Below are positions 51,148-60,587 of a DNA stretch of 64,000 nt, one piece after another. Position numbers and translations under genes: made by a program. Below the pieces are notes generated by a model. The model was not told where the DNA came from, did no database searches, and was given only the letters and a program-made list of their open reading frames with translations. This stretch comes from Trichomonas vaginalis G3 (Eukaryota; Parabasalia; Trichomonadida; Trichomonadidae), in the NCBI RefSeq assembly GCF_026262505.1, contig NC_067203.1:10354001-10418000 (forward strand), given 5' to 3'. The stretch's first letter is position 1, and each line of letters begins with the position of its first letter.

Positions 51148-51629
51148 ATATGTTTTCATGTATTTTCTAAAATTAAGTGATAATTTTTTCATATTCTTTA
51201 TTTCGTAAAAGAGAACGTTGTCAGATTACAAACAAAATATTGGGTTCAATGAATAAATAGTTATTTTAATTGTGAGATTCAATAGCTTGCACGAATTTCG
51301 TTTTCGATTATTTTCAAAAGATATTGCATTGAAACTATATTCATTTATTATAAATTTTAGTGTATCGTATTTTTGCATCATTCAATGCAATTTATAATAA
51401 TATCACTGCCAATTCATTCCAACTGTGAAATTTTGTTGAATTCGAAATTTTTATCAAATTCGTTGTGTGGAAACATAGTTTTTATTAACCTTCCATCGAA
51501 AGAGCAACTTCATTAAAAATTTATTTTGTCGTTTCGATAATAAGCAATTAATAAAAACATGTTTAATCAAAACAATTTGTTTAACATAAAAACCCGTTAT
51601 TATATACTTACACATCTGTCTTCTTCAAT
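51148..51629. other. Intergenic between convergent H2A and E2F-like genes
   Basis: 482 bp of AT-rich DNA containing the 3' ends of both genes. No metazoan-type histone stem-loop was recognised and nothing else was seen. Confidence 0.5.
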
Positions 51630-52367
51630 TCAACTAATAGCGTTGTAGCTATTTGCTAGCAATTGAAAGTCTCGCTGCCGCTCATAATGTTGAGCTGACA
51701 TATATGTTGCATATGAACGATTGAGCAGATTTGCAATACTATACGGGTTTTTAGATTCTAATGAAAAAATATGTTTTTGACTTTTTTCTAAGAGCTTCTT
51801 AATATCAAGTAAAATTTTGTAATTACCGCTCCTTGGATGGTGTTCAATACATCCAATTGTCTCCAATAATGAGAGTGCTAAATATATCTTCCTTTCGCAA
51901 CTCTTTTTGTCAGGTATTTTCATACTGAATATCTGAGTGACAATTTTGATATCTAAAGTAGTGACTCCTAAAAAAGGAAACAATGATAAGAAAAGTTCTG
52001 CAACTTGGCCAAGTGATGGAACTTCTTTAAATACAAATATATCATTAATAGACTCAGTGAGTCCTCTTTCCTCGATAGTCATATAAGTTTTTTCCAGATG
52101 AGAATGCATGGAAGAGAATCCAACCCAACAAAGCTTACCGCGACCAACTGTTTTAGTAACACCAAAGTATGTTAATATGTTAAAAAGCTCATAGAGTCTT
52201 CGATGGTTACCTTGATGTTGATTTGCTAAAGCAATCACATTGATCTTCTGAGGTTTGGTTTTTTCGCATTTTTGAATAACATCCTTTAGGATGGAAGAAA
52301 CAGAAGTTATATTGCGGCGGCGCGAATATGCCTTGATATCAAATTCGTCATCAGTTTCTGAATCCAT
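51630..52367 (-). CDS. E2F-like transcription factor with two winged-helix domains (E2F7/8 type)
   Basis: 245 residues from the ATG at 52367 (MDSETDDEFDIKAYSRRR...). A longer start 18 codons upstream is disfavoured because the initiator TCATATTC lies between the two. DNA-binding domain 1 (~residues 19 to 84) shows the E2F helix HRRLYELFNILTYFGVTK followed by GRGKLCWVGF, the RRxYD..N(V/I)L..G pattern. Domain 2 (~105 to 195) has ERKIYLALSLLETIGCIEH and SGNYKIL. Two tandem E2F domains with no obvious dimerisation or Rb-binding region is the arrangement of atypical E2F7/E2F8 repressors. It would act in the nucleus on cell-cycle genes. The adjacent histone promoter has E2F-like sites. It could also be an E2F/DP-like divergent form. 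Confidence 0.8.
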   Translation of the reverse strand: MDSETDDEFDIKAYSRRRNITSVSSILKDVIQKCEKTKPQKINVIALANQHQGNHRRLYELFNILTYFGVTKTVGRGKLCWVGFSSMHSHLEKTYMTIEERGLTESINDIFVFKEVPSLGQVAELFLSLFPFLGVTTLDIKIVTQIFSMKIPDKKSCERKIYLALSLLETIGCIEHHPRSGNYKILLDIKKLLEKSQKHIFSLESKNPYSIANLLNRSYATYMSAQHYERQRDFQLLANSYNAIS

Positions 52368-52372
52368 ATTTA

Positions 52373-52380
52373 GAATATGA
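52373..52380 (-). promoter_or_regulatory. Initiator (Inr) of the E2F-like gene
   Basis: TCATATTC on the minus strand, 5 to 13 bases upstream of the ATG at 52367. It fits the trichomonad Inr and places the start there. Confidence 0.55.
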
Positions 52381-54779
52381 AAAATTCTTTTCAAGAATTT
52401 CTTCTCAAAATCAGAAAACATAAAAGTGGAAAATATCTATAAGCGGCAATAGTTTTCGAATGGCTAATCATTGAGATAAGCGTAAATTTTTGAATTGATT
52501 ATTGAATTTGGGAAGGTAAAAAAGTTTAATGTGTTAATTATGACGAGCATAATATAAAGAAAAAACCTTATGCGGAGAGCGTAAAATAAATATCAGTTAA
52601 GGATTTCATAGAATTTCATCAAAGTTATATACCTTGATGAATTAAATGAGCTAAACAAAAATTACATTTGATTATCAATAAAACATCACAAATTTTGAGA
52701 CGTTTGTATACTTTTCAAATTTTAGCAATTTTAACTAACAAATAAATTATCTTACCTATTATAATACAATTATATCTGATAAATTGATTTATATTGAATT
52801 TAAAGAATAAAAGTTTGAAAAGTTTACGAAACTTTCTATCTTTTCATTCTATTATAATAATCATAATGCAATACAAAAAACATAAAATTAATATCAAATC
52901 AATTTCCTATCAATTATTCGAATAATCATTCAAAAATTTTAACTCCACAAATCTTAATTTTCATTCAAGATATTTTTAACTGTTTTAATAATACCAATGT
53001 TAAATTTAGTAATCTTATTTCCAATTGTTCGCAATATAAAAATTTGTTTTTGGATATCAAAGATTAATGATTTTGGCATGCATTATGTCTACAATGAAAA
53101 TAAAATTCTGAAATTCACAATTTTATCTCATAAAATTTTTTTTTGAAAATTCTTCATTCCTTTTAAAATTAGTAGGTCACATTAAAAATGACTCTTGTTG
53201 TCAGTTTAGCAATTAATTAATAAATCTTATTTCATTAACTAGTTTCAATTTCATATCTGATAAGAAATCAATTTATCAATATTGCTTTAATATTGATTAC
53301 TGTAGACATACTGGTCGATATCAATTGCTTGGATATTTCATTTATTTACAATTAAAACTAAATTAATTCATCGAACATAAAAACGCAAATATCTTGTTAT
53401 TGACATACAATTTCAAAAATTTTTGTCTCATTTTTTCTTTTTATTAATTTTATTTTAATTTTAATTTTTAGTTAAATTAAAATGTTTTTAAAGGTAATGG
53501 ATGCAAATACTAGACCTTTCAATGTCAGTTTATTGCTGTAAGATCATCGATTTGTAATAAACAAACATAAGAGCGCTCATTAAACAAACATAAATATGAA
53601 AACTTTTTTTTGCAAGTTTTGAAAACTTCATCATTAATATTCTTCAGAAACTACAAAGTACAATCCAAAAATATCTTCTGGAGATAAAAGTTTTCATATT
53701 TTCAGAATTATTTGCTAAGAAATGTTTTAAACTGTTAACGAGTTAGTTCTTTTAAGTGGTATATTTGAATATATCAAAGATTGAAACCCTTCAACATTCA
53801 ATTTTTGACCTCCTAAATTTCAGAACTTTATGAAATTGAAGGAACAAAATTTTGAATTGTTTATTGAATTTCATACAAACTGTTTTTCGTAAACTATTGA
53901 AAGTTGTAATCGTTATTCTCACAAATAAACTAACTCTCAATTTTCAATTTTTTTACATCGCAAAAATTTTTGCTTTTATTTATTTCAAATTCATTATATC
54001 ACTGAAATCAGATTTCAGATCTTTTTTATAGCATTTCAATTTATCAATCTTTGTTGGTCACTAATTAAATTCTCAGTTCAGCCATTTGCAAGTAATTTTT
54101 TTTGAGAATTGAATTTTTTGAAGTTCCGAAAATATTTTGCGAGTTGCTATTTCTACATATTATATTGATAAGGAAATGAGGTTCGTAAAAGGATGTTTGT
54201 CATTGGAATTTTATTCACCCACCAATTGTTATAGACCGAAAATAGATTTTTTCGGTTTTCTCTTCAAATAATTGAAAGAATGATACTATTATAGGTTTAT
54301 TATATTATATAGCATATAATCATGCTATAGCCGAAAATTATAAGTTTTGAGAAGATTGAATATAACACAAATAAATTTGAATGTAAGTTAAATTGCTTGT
54401 TGTTTTTAATAGATATTTAATGAGAAATCCAATATTGCAAAATTCAAATTGAATGATTGAAAGAACAGAAAAAGTCATTCTTTTCAATTTCGAATATGTT
54501 TCATTGTATTTATAATTATATGGCAAATAAGATATTTAAACTTGATTTTTGAAGGAAAATTCACAAAATTGAATAAATTCAAATAATTTTTATTCAAAAA
54601 TAAACTAGCTATTTGAGTTTAATACTAATTATCTATTCAAACTACAAAGTTCGTAATTTAAAATATTTTGTGAGATCAGATTGAATTAATTCAAGGTTCT
54701 TTTCAATTAATATTAATGACCATATTACGCATTTTCGAACATTCTAAACCAAATATATAAAAATGGGAGACGAATGTTA
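52381..54779. other. Long AT-rich intergenic region, nothing recognised
   Basis: About 2.4 kb of very AT-rich DNA without a believable gene. A short frame near 54338..54526 has intergenic composition. No RNA gene was recognised. Confidence 0.6.
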
Positions 54780-54789
54780 AATTTGCTAG

Positions 54790-55190
54790 ACATGGGGGAG
54801 TTGTCTGCAAAGTTTTAGCTCTTATCTCTAACAAAAAATTAATTTTTAAAAAAATGACCGAATACGTTTCACAGCGAGAAAAAAATAAAAGGCAAGATAG
54901 AATTTTCTAGACATAAAGAAGTTGTTTACCGAGTTTTAGCTCTTATCTCTAACAAAAAATTAATTTTTAAAAAAATGACCGAATACGTTTCACAGCGAGA
55001 AAAAAATAAAAGGCAAGATAGAATTTTCTAGACATAAAGAAGTTGTTTACCGAGTTTTAGCTCTTATCTCTAACAAAAAATTAATTTTTAAAAAAATGAC
55101 CGAATACGTTTCACAGCGAGAAAAAAATAAAAGGCAAGATAGAATTTTCTAGACATAAAGAAGTTGTCTACCAAGTGTCAGCTGTTACTT
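54790..55190. repeat. 121-bp tandem repeat, ~3.3 copies
   Basis: The block ending AATGACCGAATACGTTTC recurs every 121 bp (ACAAAAAATTAATTTTT at about 54831, 54952 and 55073). The copies are almost identical, the outermost ones partly diverged. No ORF is present. It lies just left of Polinton B. Confidence 0.9.
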
Positions 55191-55856
55191 CTTCTCAATA
55201 CTGATATAAAATAAAAATCTTTATTATTTATTTAACCTTTATTGTTTCATTAAACTTCATTTATTTTATATTATAGTTTTATTCTTTTAGCTACTTGTAA
55301 AATAATCTAATTTTATATCATCATTTTACCGGATTATTCTTCAGTACATCGATTGTGTATCTAAAATAATATCATTATCCTTATTCTGTTTTTTCCAAAA
55401 TTCTTTTAAATATCTTTTTTGGTTAGATTACTTTATACTTTTTACTTTTATTTTTTAATTTCAAAAAAAATTTGGTGATTGTTCTATTCTGTTACAATGT
55501 GCATTATCATATTCTAATGAATTATTCATTACATACATTTAAAAAAACTTGTTAAAAATGAAATTAAAAAATTATGTTTATTATTACGCTGTGAATGTGT
55601 CAACAGCGGTCATGCCTGTATCTGTATCCCATATTTGCCACAACCTTTCTGTATCTGCATTTGTGTATTTCGGTTTCAGCTGATACATTTGATTTGGCGT
55701 GAGTTAGTATGGCTTAGTCGTGTACTGAGGCACTGCGTTCCACCTTACCCAATACTTGTGAATTTGACACTTTACAAAACCGATAACGTATATTTTACAA
55801 CACAAACACAAACACCAACTTAACCTTAAATATTTACAAAACCATCTGATACATAA

Positions 55857-55905
55857 ACGACTTCACTAACGACTTCACTAACGACTTCACTACCGTCCTC
55901 ACTAA
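55857..55905. repeat. 12-bp tandem repeat in the terminal region of Polinton B
   Basis: CTTCACTAACGA repeated three to four times with variation near the end. Tandem repeats in or next to terminal repeats occur in Polintons. Confidence 0.7.
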
Positions 55906-55958
55906 ATAAAAATAACCTTATTTTTATTTTTTTAAATTTTTTATTTCATTACAAAGAC

Positions 55959-56393
55959 ATGTCCGACTACATTTACTATGACTCTTTCCCAGAACGTTTC
56001 CGTGAACTATTCAAAACTCAAGTAAAACTGAGAAACATGCATTTTAACAAAGACAGACCCATTGACGATGAAAGAAACCCTGAATATATTACAATCCCAT
56101 ATGACGCAAAGTTCATTGCATACATTCCTTATGGTCGCAGAGGAACGAAAACTATTTCAACAATGACGAAAAATTATTTCTGGAGCGATGAAGAAAATTG
56201 CCTTATCTACATAAATGCATACTTAAATAAAGCTACATATTGTACAAAAGAAGGTTGGACTGGATTTGAGCTCTACATATACGACGACGATGGAAACAGA
56301 CGTTGTGTATACCCATACGATAATATGTACCATTGTTTTCATCAAGCATTAAACGAATACATAGTCAGTAAGGGTCTCATTCCTGCTGAGTAG
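55959..56393 (+). CDS. Unknown 144-aa protein of Polinton B
   Basis: Starts MSDYIYYDSFPERFRELFKTQ, rich in Tyr and charged residues, mixed helix/strand. No family recognised. It is nearest the end of the element and divergent from the minus-strand block. Its leader is the T-rich stretch ending ATTACAAAGACATG. Confidence 0.55.
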   Translation: MSDYIYYDSFPERFRELFKTQVKLRNMHFNKDRPIDDERNPEYITIPYDAKFIAYIPYGRRGTKTISTMTKNYFWSDEENCLIYINAYLNKATYCTKEGWTGFELYIYDDDGNRRCVYPYDNMYHCFHQALNEYIVSKGLIPAE

Positions 56394-56547
56394 AAATGTT
56401 ATATTTTTGTTCTGTCATTTATATAAAAAATAATGATATCACCACCCTCACACGTATGAAAACATAGCACAAAAATAATGTTTATGTTAGAATGTTAGAT
56501 CTAACACGTTTTCTAACCTCTTTTCTAACCATGTTGAATTCATTGCT

Positions 56548-56784
56548 TTATAACTCTCTTCCTTTCTCCAACTCTTCTAACTTCTTCTTAAGTTCAGCAA
56601 TGTTGTCCTCATGAAGTTTAATCTTCCTTAATATACCTTCTCTATCTAATGGTTGCTTTATCTTTCTAAACTGAACTCTACCATCCTTCATAGTATGAAT
56701 GTAAAAACCTTCTGGAATAGTTCCTGATTTAATGTATTCTACCAAAAACTTTTGTTTCATTGCTTCAGTGACTTTAGTCGTCAT
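56548..56784 (-). CDS. Small KDG-motif protein of Polinton B (78 aa)
   Basis: From the ATG at 56784 (MTTKVTEAMKQKFLVE...). It contains GFYIHTMKDGRVQFRKIKQPL followed by a coiled-coil end. The KDG...RK.K.PL core is shared with the 145-aa protein at 58909..59346, so both may have the same small fold. Function unknown. Confidence 0.5.
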   Translation of the reverse strand: MTTKVTEAMKQKFLVEYIKSGTIPEGFYIHTMKDGRVQFRKIKQPLDREGILRKIKLHEDNIAELKKKLEELEKGREL

Positions 56785-56832
56785 TTCAATCAAATAAAAA
56801 TTTTAATATTAAATAAAAATAACGTTATTTTT

Positions 56833-57273
56833 TCAGTAAGGAAACGCAGGAGTTTTACGATTTATTTGAGGAGTAGGTTCTGGTTTAAATGTTGGAGTCG
56901 GTTTAGGAGTTGACTTTTGAACAGGAGTTTGTACTTCCATAGGTTCAGGAGTCATTGAAGGTTTTGCTTGTGAAGGTGTCGGAGTTTGTTTAACTTCAGC
57001 TACTTCAGTATTATTTACAACATTTGCTTTATTTCTTTTCAACATCATTACTGCTCCTGCTGTAGCTAGCAAACCTAGTGGGAGACCATATTTTATATAA
57101 GGACTTGACCAAATGCTATTTTTGACAGGAGCTGGTGGAACACCTAACCTTGGTGAGACTGCTCTTTGCCATTGTGCAGCTCGTAAGAAATATTCAATAG
57201 GTGCTCCATAATCGTTTGGTAAAGTTTGTTTCATAGATGGTGAAGGTTCACGAGAGCTTGATGAAGAACTCAT
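56833..57273 (-). CDS. Membrane-anchored Pro-rich protein of Polinton B (146 aa)
   Basis: One hydrophobic segment (YGLPLGLLATAGAVMM, about residues 63 to 78) followed by a basic patch (LKRNK), which suggests a single membrane anchor, and a long Pro/Thr/Lys-rich tail with PTPTFKPEPTP type repeats. The N-terminus is Ser-rich. It is 30 bp downstream of the capsid gene, so possibly a virion-associated protein. No family recognised. Confidence 0.5.
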   Translation of the reverse strand: MSSSSSSREPSPSMKQTLPNDYGAPIEYFLRAAQWQRAVSPRLGVPPAPVKNSIWSSPYIKYGLPLGLLATAGAVMMLKRNKANVVNNTEVAEVKQTPTPSQAKPSMTPEPMEVQTPVQKSTPKPTPTFKPEPTPQINRKTPAFPY

Positions 57274-57303
57274 TTATAAGCTTTAAAAATAAACGTTCAT
57301 CCT

Positions 57304-58881
57304 TTATTCCTCACTGTCGTCAGTTGCTAAGTTATAGTCATCTAATCTTATTATTGGGATTCCATTAGCACGCACCTGAATGGCAAAGCAACAATCCCTC
57401 ATAAATCCAATAAGTGGCTTTGGTACGTTTTCAGTTGCTAGTTCAATAGGTCCTTTAACAGACAATTTGTATGTTATTGGAGCAGTAGATGTTTGACCTT
57501 GCTGGAAGCAAAAGTCCACTTCTGTTGGAAAACCACATAAGAAATGTGTGTTGTCATAGCTATCCCATTTATGTTCCACACTACCATCATCCACCAATGA
57601 CCTCATAACATCTTCATTAAATCCTATCATATCATTGTTTGTATTGCAGGCGTTCGCAACCATTTCATAAAATACAGGTCCATATGATTTTTCAGGTTCT
57701 GCAGGCATATTTCCATAAGCTCCCATGGAAAGCTGAAGATATTTAAACTTAGGGTTCTCAAAATTAACATAATAATAGTTGTCTTTCTTTCTAAATAGTG
57801 CCCAAATACTTTTAACATTAATAGGCGTATAAGCTGCTGTAAATGTTGCACTTGAACTATCTGTATTCTTTGAGAATGAACCATCCATAGGAATCCAATC
57901 CATAACTTTAACAGGAAAACATAAAGCCTCGTTTGTATAATGTTCTACAAGTTCTGTATAAATGTTAGGGTCTAAAGAGAATGACTTTGGATGAATGAAA
58001 CATTCATTAAAATCCATCTTTGTTCGAAATAGTTGCTGGGTTACAGTTGTAATAGTAACTGTTCCACTAGCTTCTACTGCCTTCGTTATCATAGTGAATG
58101 GTTCATTCCATGGAACAAATTTATTTGTCGGTGGATTTGAAATCTGAAGCAAATGCAACTTTAAGAGTTGGATTGAAAGCAATGATATCATTTACAGATA
58201 TAGATGTGCATTGTAAGGCGTCGCTACTGAACTTTACTTTAAGCTGAATGTTTCCTGCAAATGCAGGAATAAATCGAATAGCTTCTAATGGAAGGAATCT
58301 TCTAACAGGAATTCTTAAACGAAGCTTAAAATCAAATGATTTTCCTGCTGTAATTGGACCACTAACAATTTGTCCTGTTCTGCATGTTCCCGAATGACTC
58401 CATACATCTTCATGTCGAGTCTTGAGAAAACATCTACTTTCTTTATTTGTTCGGTAGTTTGTGAGTTTGAAGTTATATATGCTTCTTCTCGTGCGTTGTC
58501 TTGAGAATATACGATACGACCATTTGCAAGGATTTGATATCCAGCAACTGCATAGAAAGCGTCATCGAAACCAATCCAAAATCCTGGTGGGTTTGTTTTA
58601 TTGGAACCTGAACCAATTTCTTTATCTGCAATAAATTGACCTTCCATTTTATACGTAATGAATGTATTGTAAAGGTCCAACATATTTTCACCAGGAGGTG
58701 AGAGATTGAATGTTACCCATGTGTTATCTTTAGCAGTTCCAGGTTGTGATGGAATCTTTGCGTCAGAAATTTCTCTATTAGTGTCACCAATTTGAACTGC
58801 ATTGTCTATGATATCGAAATATGAGCGAATCTGATGAATATGCTCTGCTGGAGTAAATTCGTTTAACTGTTCGTTCTGCAT
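57304..58881 (-). pseudogene. Major capsid protein of Polinton B, broken
   Basis: About 525 codons in total, with the beta-rich character of double jelly-roll capsid proteins: NTWVTFNLSPPGENMLDLYN and GYQILANGRIVYSQ in the first part, and PKSFSLDPNIYTELVEHY and SYDNTHFLCGFP in the second. It lies beside the membrane-anchor and KDG genes on the same strand. About one break. It differs clearly from the family A capsid protein. Confidence 0.7.
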
Positions 58882-58908
58882 GTATTTACTTCGGATAAAA
58901 ATATCTAT

Positions 58909-59346
58909 TTACTTCATTATTCTCACTCTTCTTCTTGGCATTCGTGGTGGAAGTTGTTTTCTTGAATTTTCAATGAACTGTACATTCTCTTTTGTCTCAA
59001 CTTCTTTCACTGGCGGGTCAGGGTTCTTTGACTCGGTTTGTTTTTCAATGAAATTCACAAACTTTGCAATAAGCTCTTGGTTCGTTATTGAAAGTACATC
59101 TGGCTTCTTTTCTTCTTCTGGTTCTATTGACTTTTCAGTTTGAACAGAAGGTTTTATATGGGCTTCGTGGACTTCACCCTTGCCATGCACCTTAATGTTG
59201 TCGCTTTCTGCATTTGCTAATGGAACCTTTCTTTTTCTTACGTATATTTTACCATCTTTACTCTGACTTACGTAATAGAAAGGATGTTGTATTCCTCTTG
59301 CGTCATTTAATATAATAGACTCTCGTTCTGATTTGACCAAGCTCAT
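58909..59346 (-). CDS. KDG-motif protein of Polinton B (145 aa)
   Basis: Starts MSLVKSERESIILNDARG and has YYVSQSKDGKIYVRKRKVPL, similar to the KDG core of the 78-aa ORF at 56548. The rest is Glu/Lys-rich and disordered, ending in a very basic tail (PPRMPRRRVRIMK) that could bind DNA. It lies 27 bp upstream of the capsid gene in the same direction. Function unknown. Confidence 0.5.
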   Translation of the reverse strand: MSLVKSERESIILNDARGIQHPFYYVSQSKDGKIYVRKRKVPLANAESDNIKVHGKGEVHEAHIKPSVQTEKSIEPEEEKKPDVLSITNQELIAKFVNFIEKQTESKNPDPPVKEVETKENVQFIENSRKQLPPRMPRRRVRIMK

Positions 59347-59382
59347 TTTACATCGGTAAAGTTTAATTTTGTTTTTTATCTG

Positions 59383-59649
59383 CAGTCAAATGACTCAGAC
59401 AAGCCCTACGACAAGACCCAAGGGGTCATAGATGTTGAAGCATTGAAGAAAGAAATTCGCGAGCAAATTTTATCCGAACTGAAGAACAAAAACAAGAACA
59501 AAAGCCAGAGAGACCAAAGAGAAAACTTAGTGAAAAACAAACTAGCTGCATTAGCTGCTGGAAGACAAAAGAACCCACGTTTGCTGGCGAAGAAAGCTAG
59601 AGAAGAAGCTGAAGCAAAAGCTAAAGAAGCTGAAGTGAAGAAAGAGTAA
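59383..59649 (+). CDS. Small Lys/Ala-rich ORF of Polinton B
   Basis: An open stretch from about 59383 to the stop at 59649, with no ATG near its start; the true start is unclear. The sequence is almost entirely helical and basic (NKNKNKSQRDQRENLVKNKLA, then ARKAR/EAEAKAKEAEVKKE type), as in histone-like or core peptides. It lies between the KDG gene (divergent) and the minor-capsid-like gene. Confidence 0.35.
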   Translation, partial: QSNDSDKPYDKTQGVIDVEALKKEIREQILSELKNKNKNKSQRDQRENLVKNKLAALAAGRQKNPRLLAKKAREEAEAKAKEAEVKKE

Positions 59650-59673
59650 ATGGTTTATTTTTATCCGAATTAA

Positions 59674-60527
59674 ATGTATAGACAAATACCTTTATCTGTT
59701 GCGTTCAGTAGTGAAAACCCTGACGTCAAAATAAAGGGGAACCGAGTAACGTTTAAGTTTCCAACAGACTGGATTGTGAACATAAATGAAGAGAAGTACA
59801 TTGGCATAACATCTATGTATATAACACGTGCATTTAGGAAAGTTGACTTTATACTTCAAGTCGAGATAGAAAATGACGAACAGTCTTTAAGCGCCCAAAA
59901 CATTCACATATACAAATACTTTAAAGACGATACAACATTGCAACAATGTATGATTTCATTTAATGAGATTTCGAGAAAAAGTTCAACATTGAAGTACAAA
60001 CTTTACAGCCTTTACGTGAGTTTCTTGCACAACTGAAAGAAGAAGGTAGTCAGCCACAACTTATAGACTTTCATTATGAATTTAATGAAAATGAAGATGG
60101 AACACATGACTGTCAGTTTGTTGTATTCTCACCATTCAATGAAGTCGCTAAAGAGAAAGAAAATCCATTACGTATAAGATTTCAAATCTCTGAACCAAGT
60201 GATGATTTCAAGAATGTTTTCAATTATGATGCAATGCTTCCGAGGAAAAATGAATTTTCAAAGATTGTAACACCTGGCATTTGGGATAGAAAGCAAGCTA
60301 TATTATATTCAAACTTAAGTAAGGGAGTTGAAAATGAGTTCATTGGTCATACAAGAACTTCACCACTTCCTAACCCTAAATACTATAAATTAACTGGCTT
60401 CAATCGTGAGTTTTGGATAGACATGTTCTCCACTCATGACCATAAATGTCCAGTGTTCTTGCCTCCAGATAAGGACTGTCTCTACATTGAAGCACAACTC
60501 TTAAACTCTACCATCGCAGTATTGTAA
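59674..60527 (+). pseudogene. Minor capsid (penton-like) protein of Polinton B, broken
   Basis: Beta-strand-rich, with IKGNRVTFKFPTDWIVNINEE at the start and a conserved end (FWIDMFSTHDHKCPVFLPPDKDCLYIEAQL). The layout is that of the single jelly-roll minor capsid proteins of Polintons, and it resembles the gene at 34253 in A2. About one or two breaks. It is convergent with the polymerase. Confidence 0.55.
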
Positions 60528-60587
60528 AATCTACGCTAGCTTTATTTTTATCACGAATGACCTCATTGCTGACAAAAATAAATGACC

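Noticed and set aside
52368-52421. Longer N-terminus of the E2F-like protein
   Set aside because: The initiator TCATATTC lies downstream of that start, so transcription would begin after it.
54338-54526. 62-aa minus-strand open frame
   Set aside because: Short, in highly AT-rich DNA, no initiator and no protein-like pattern.
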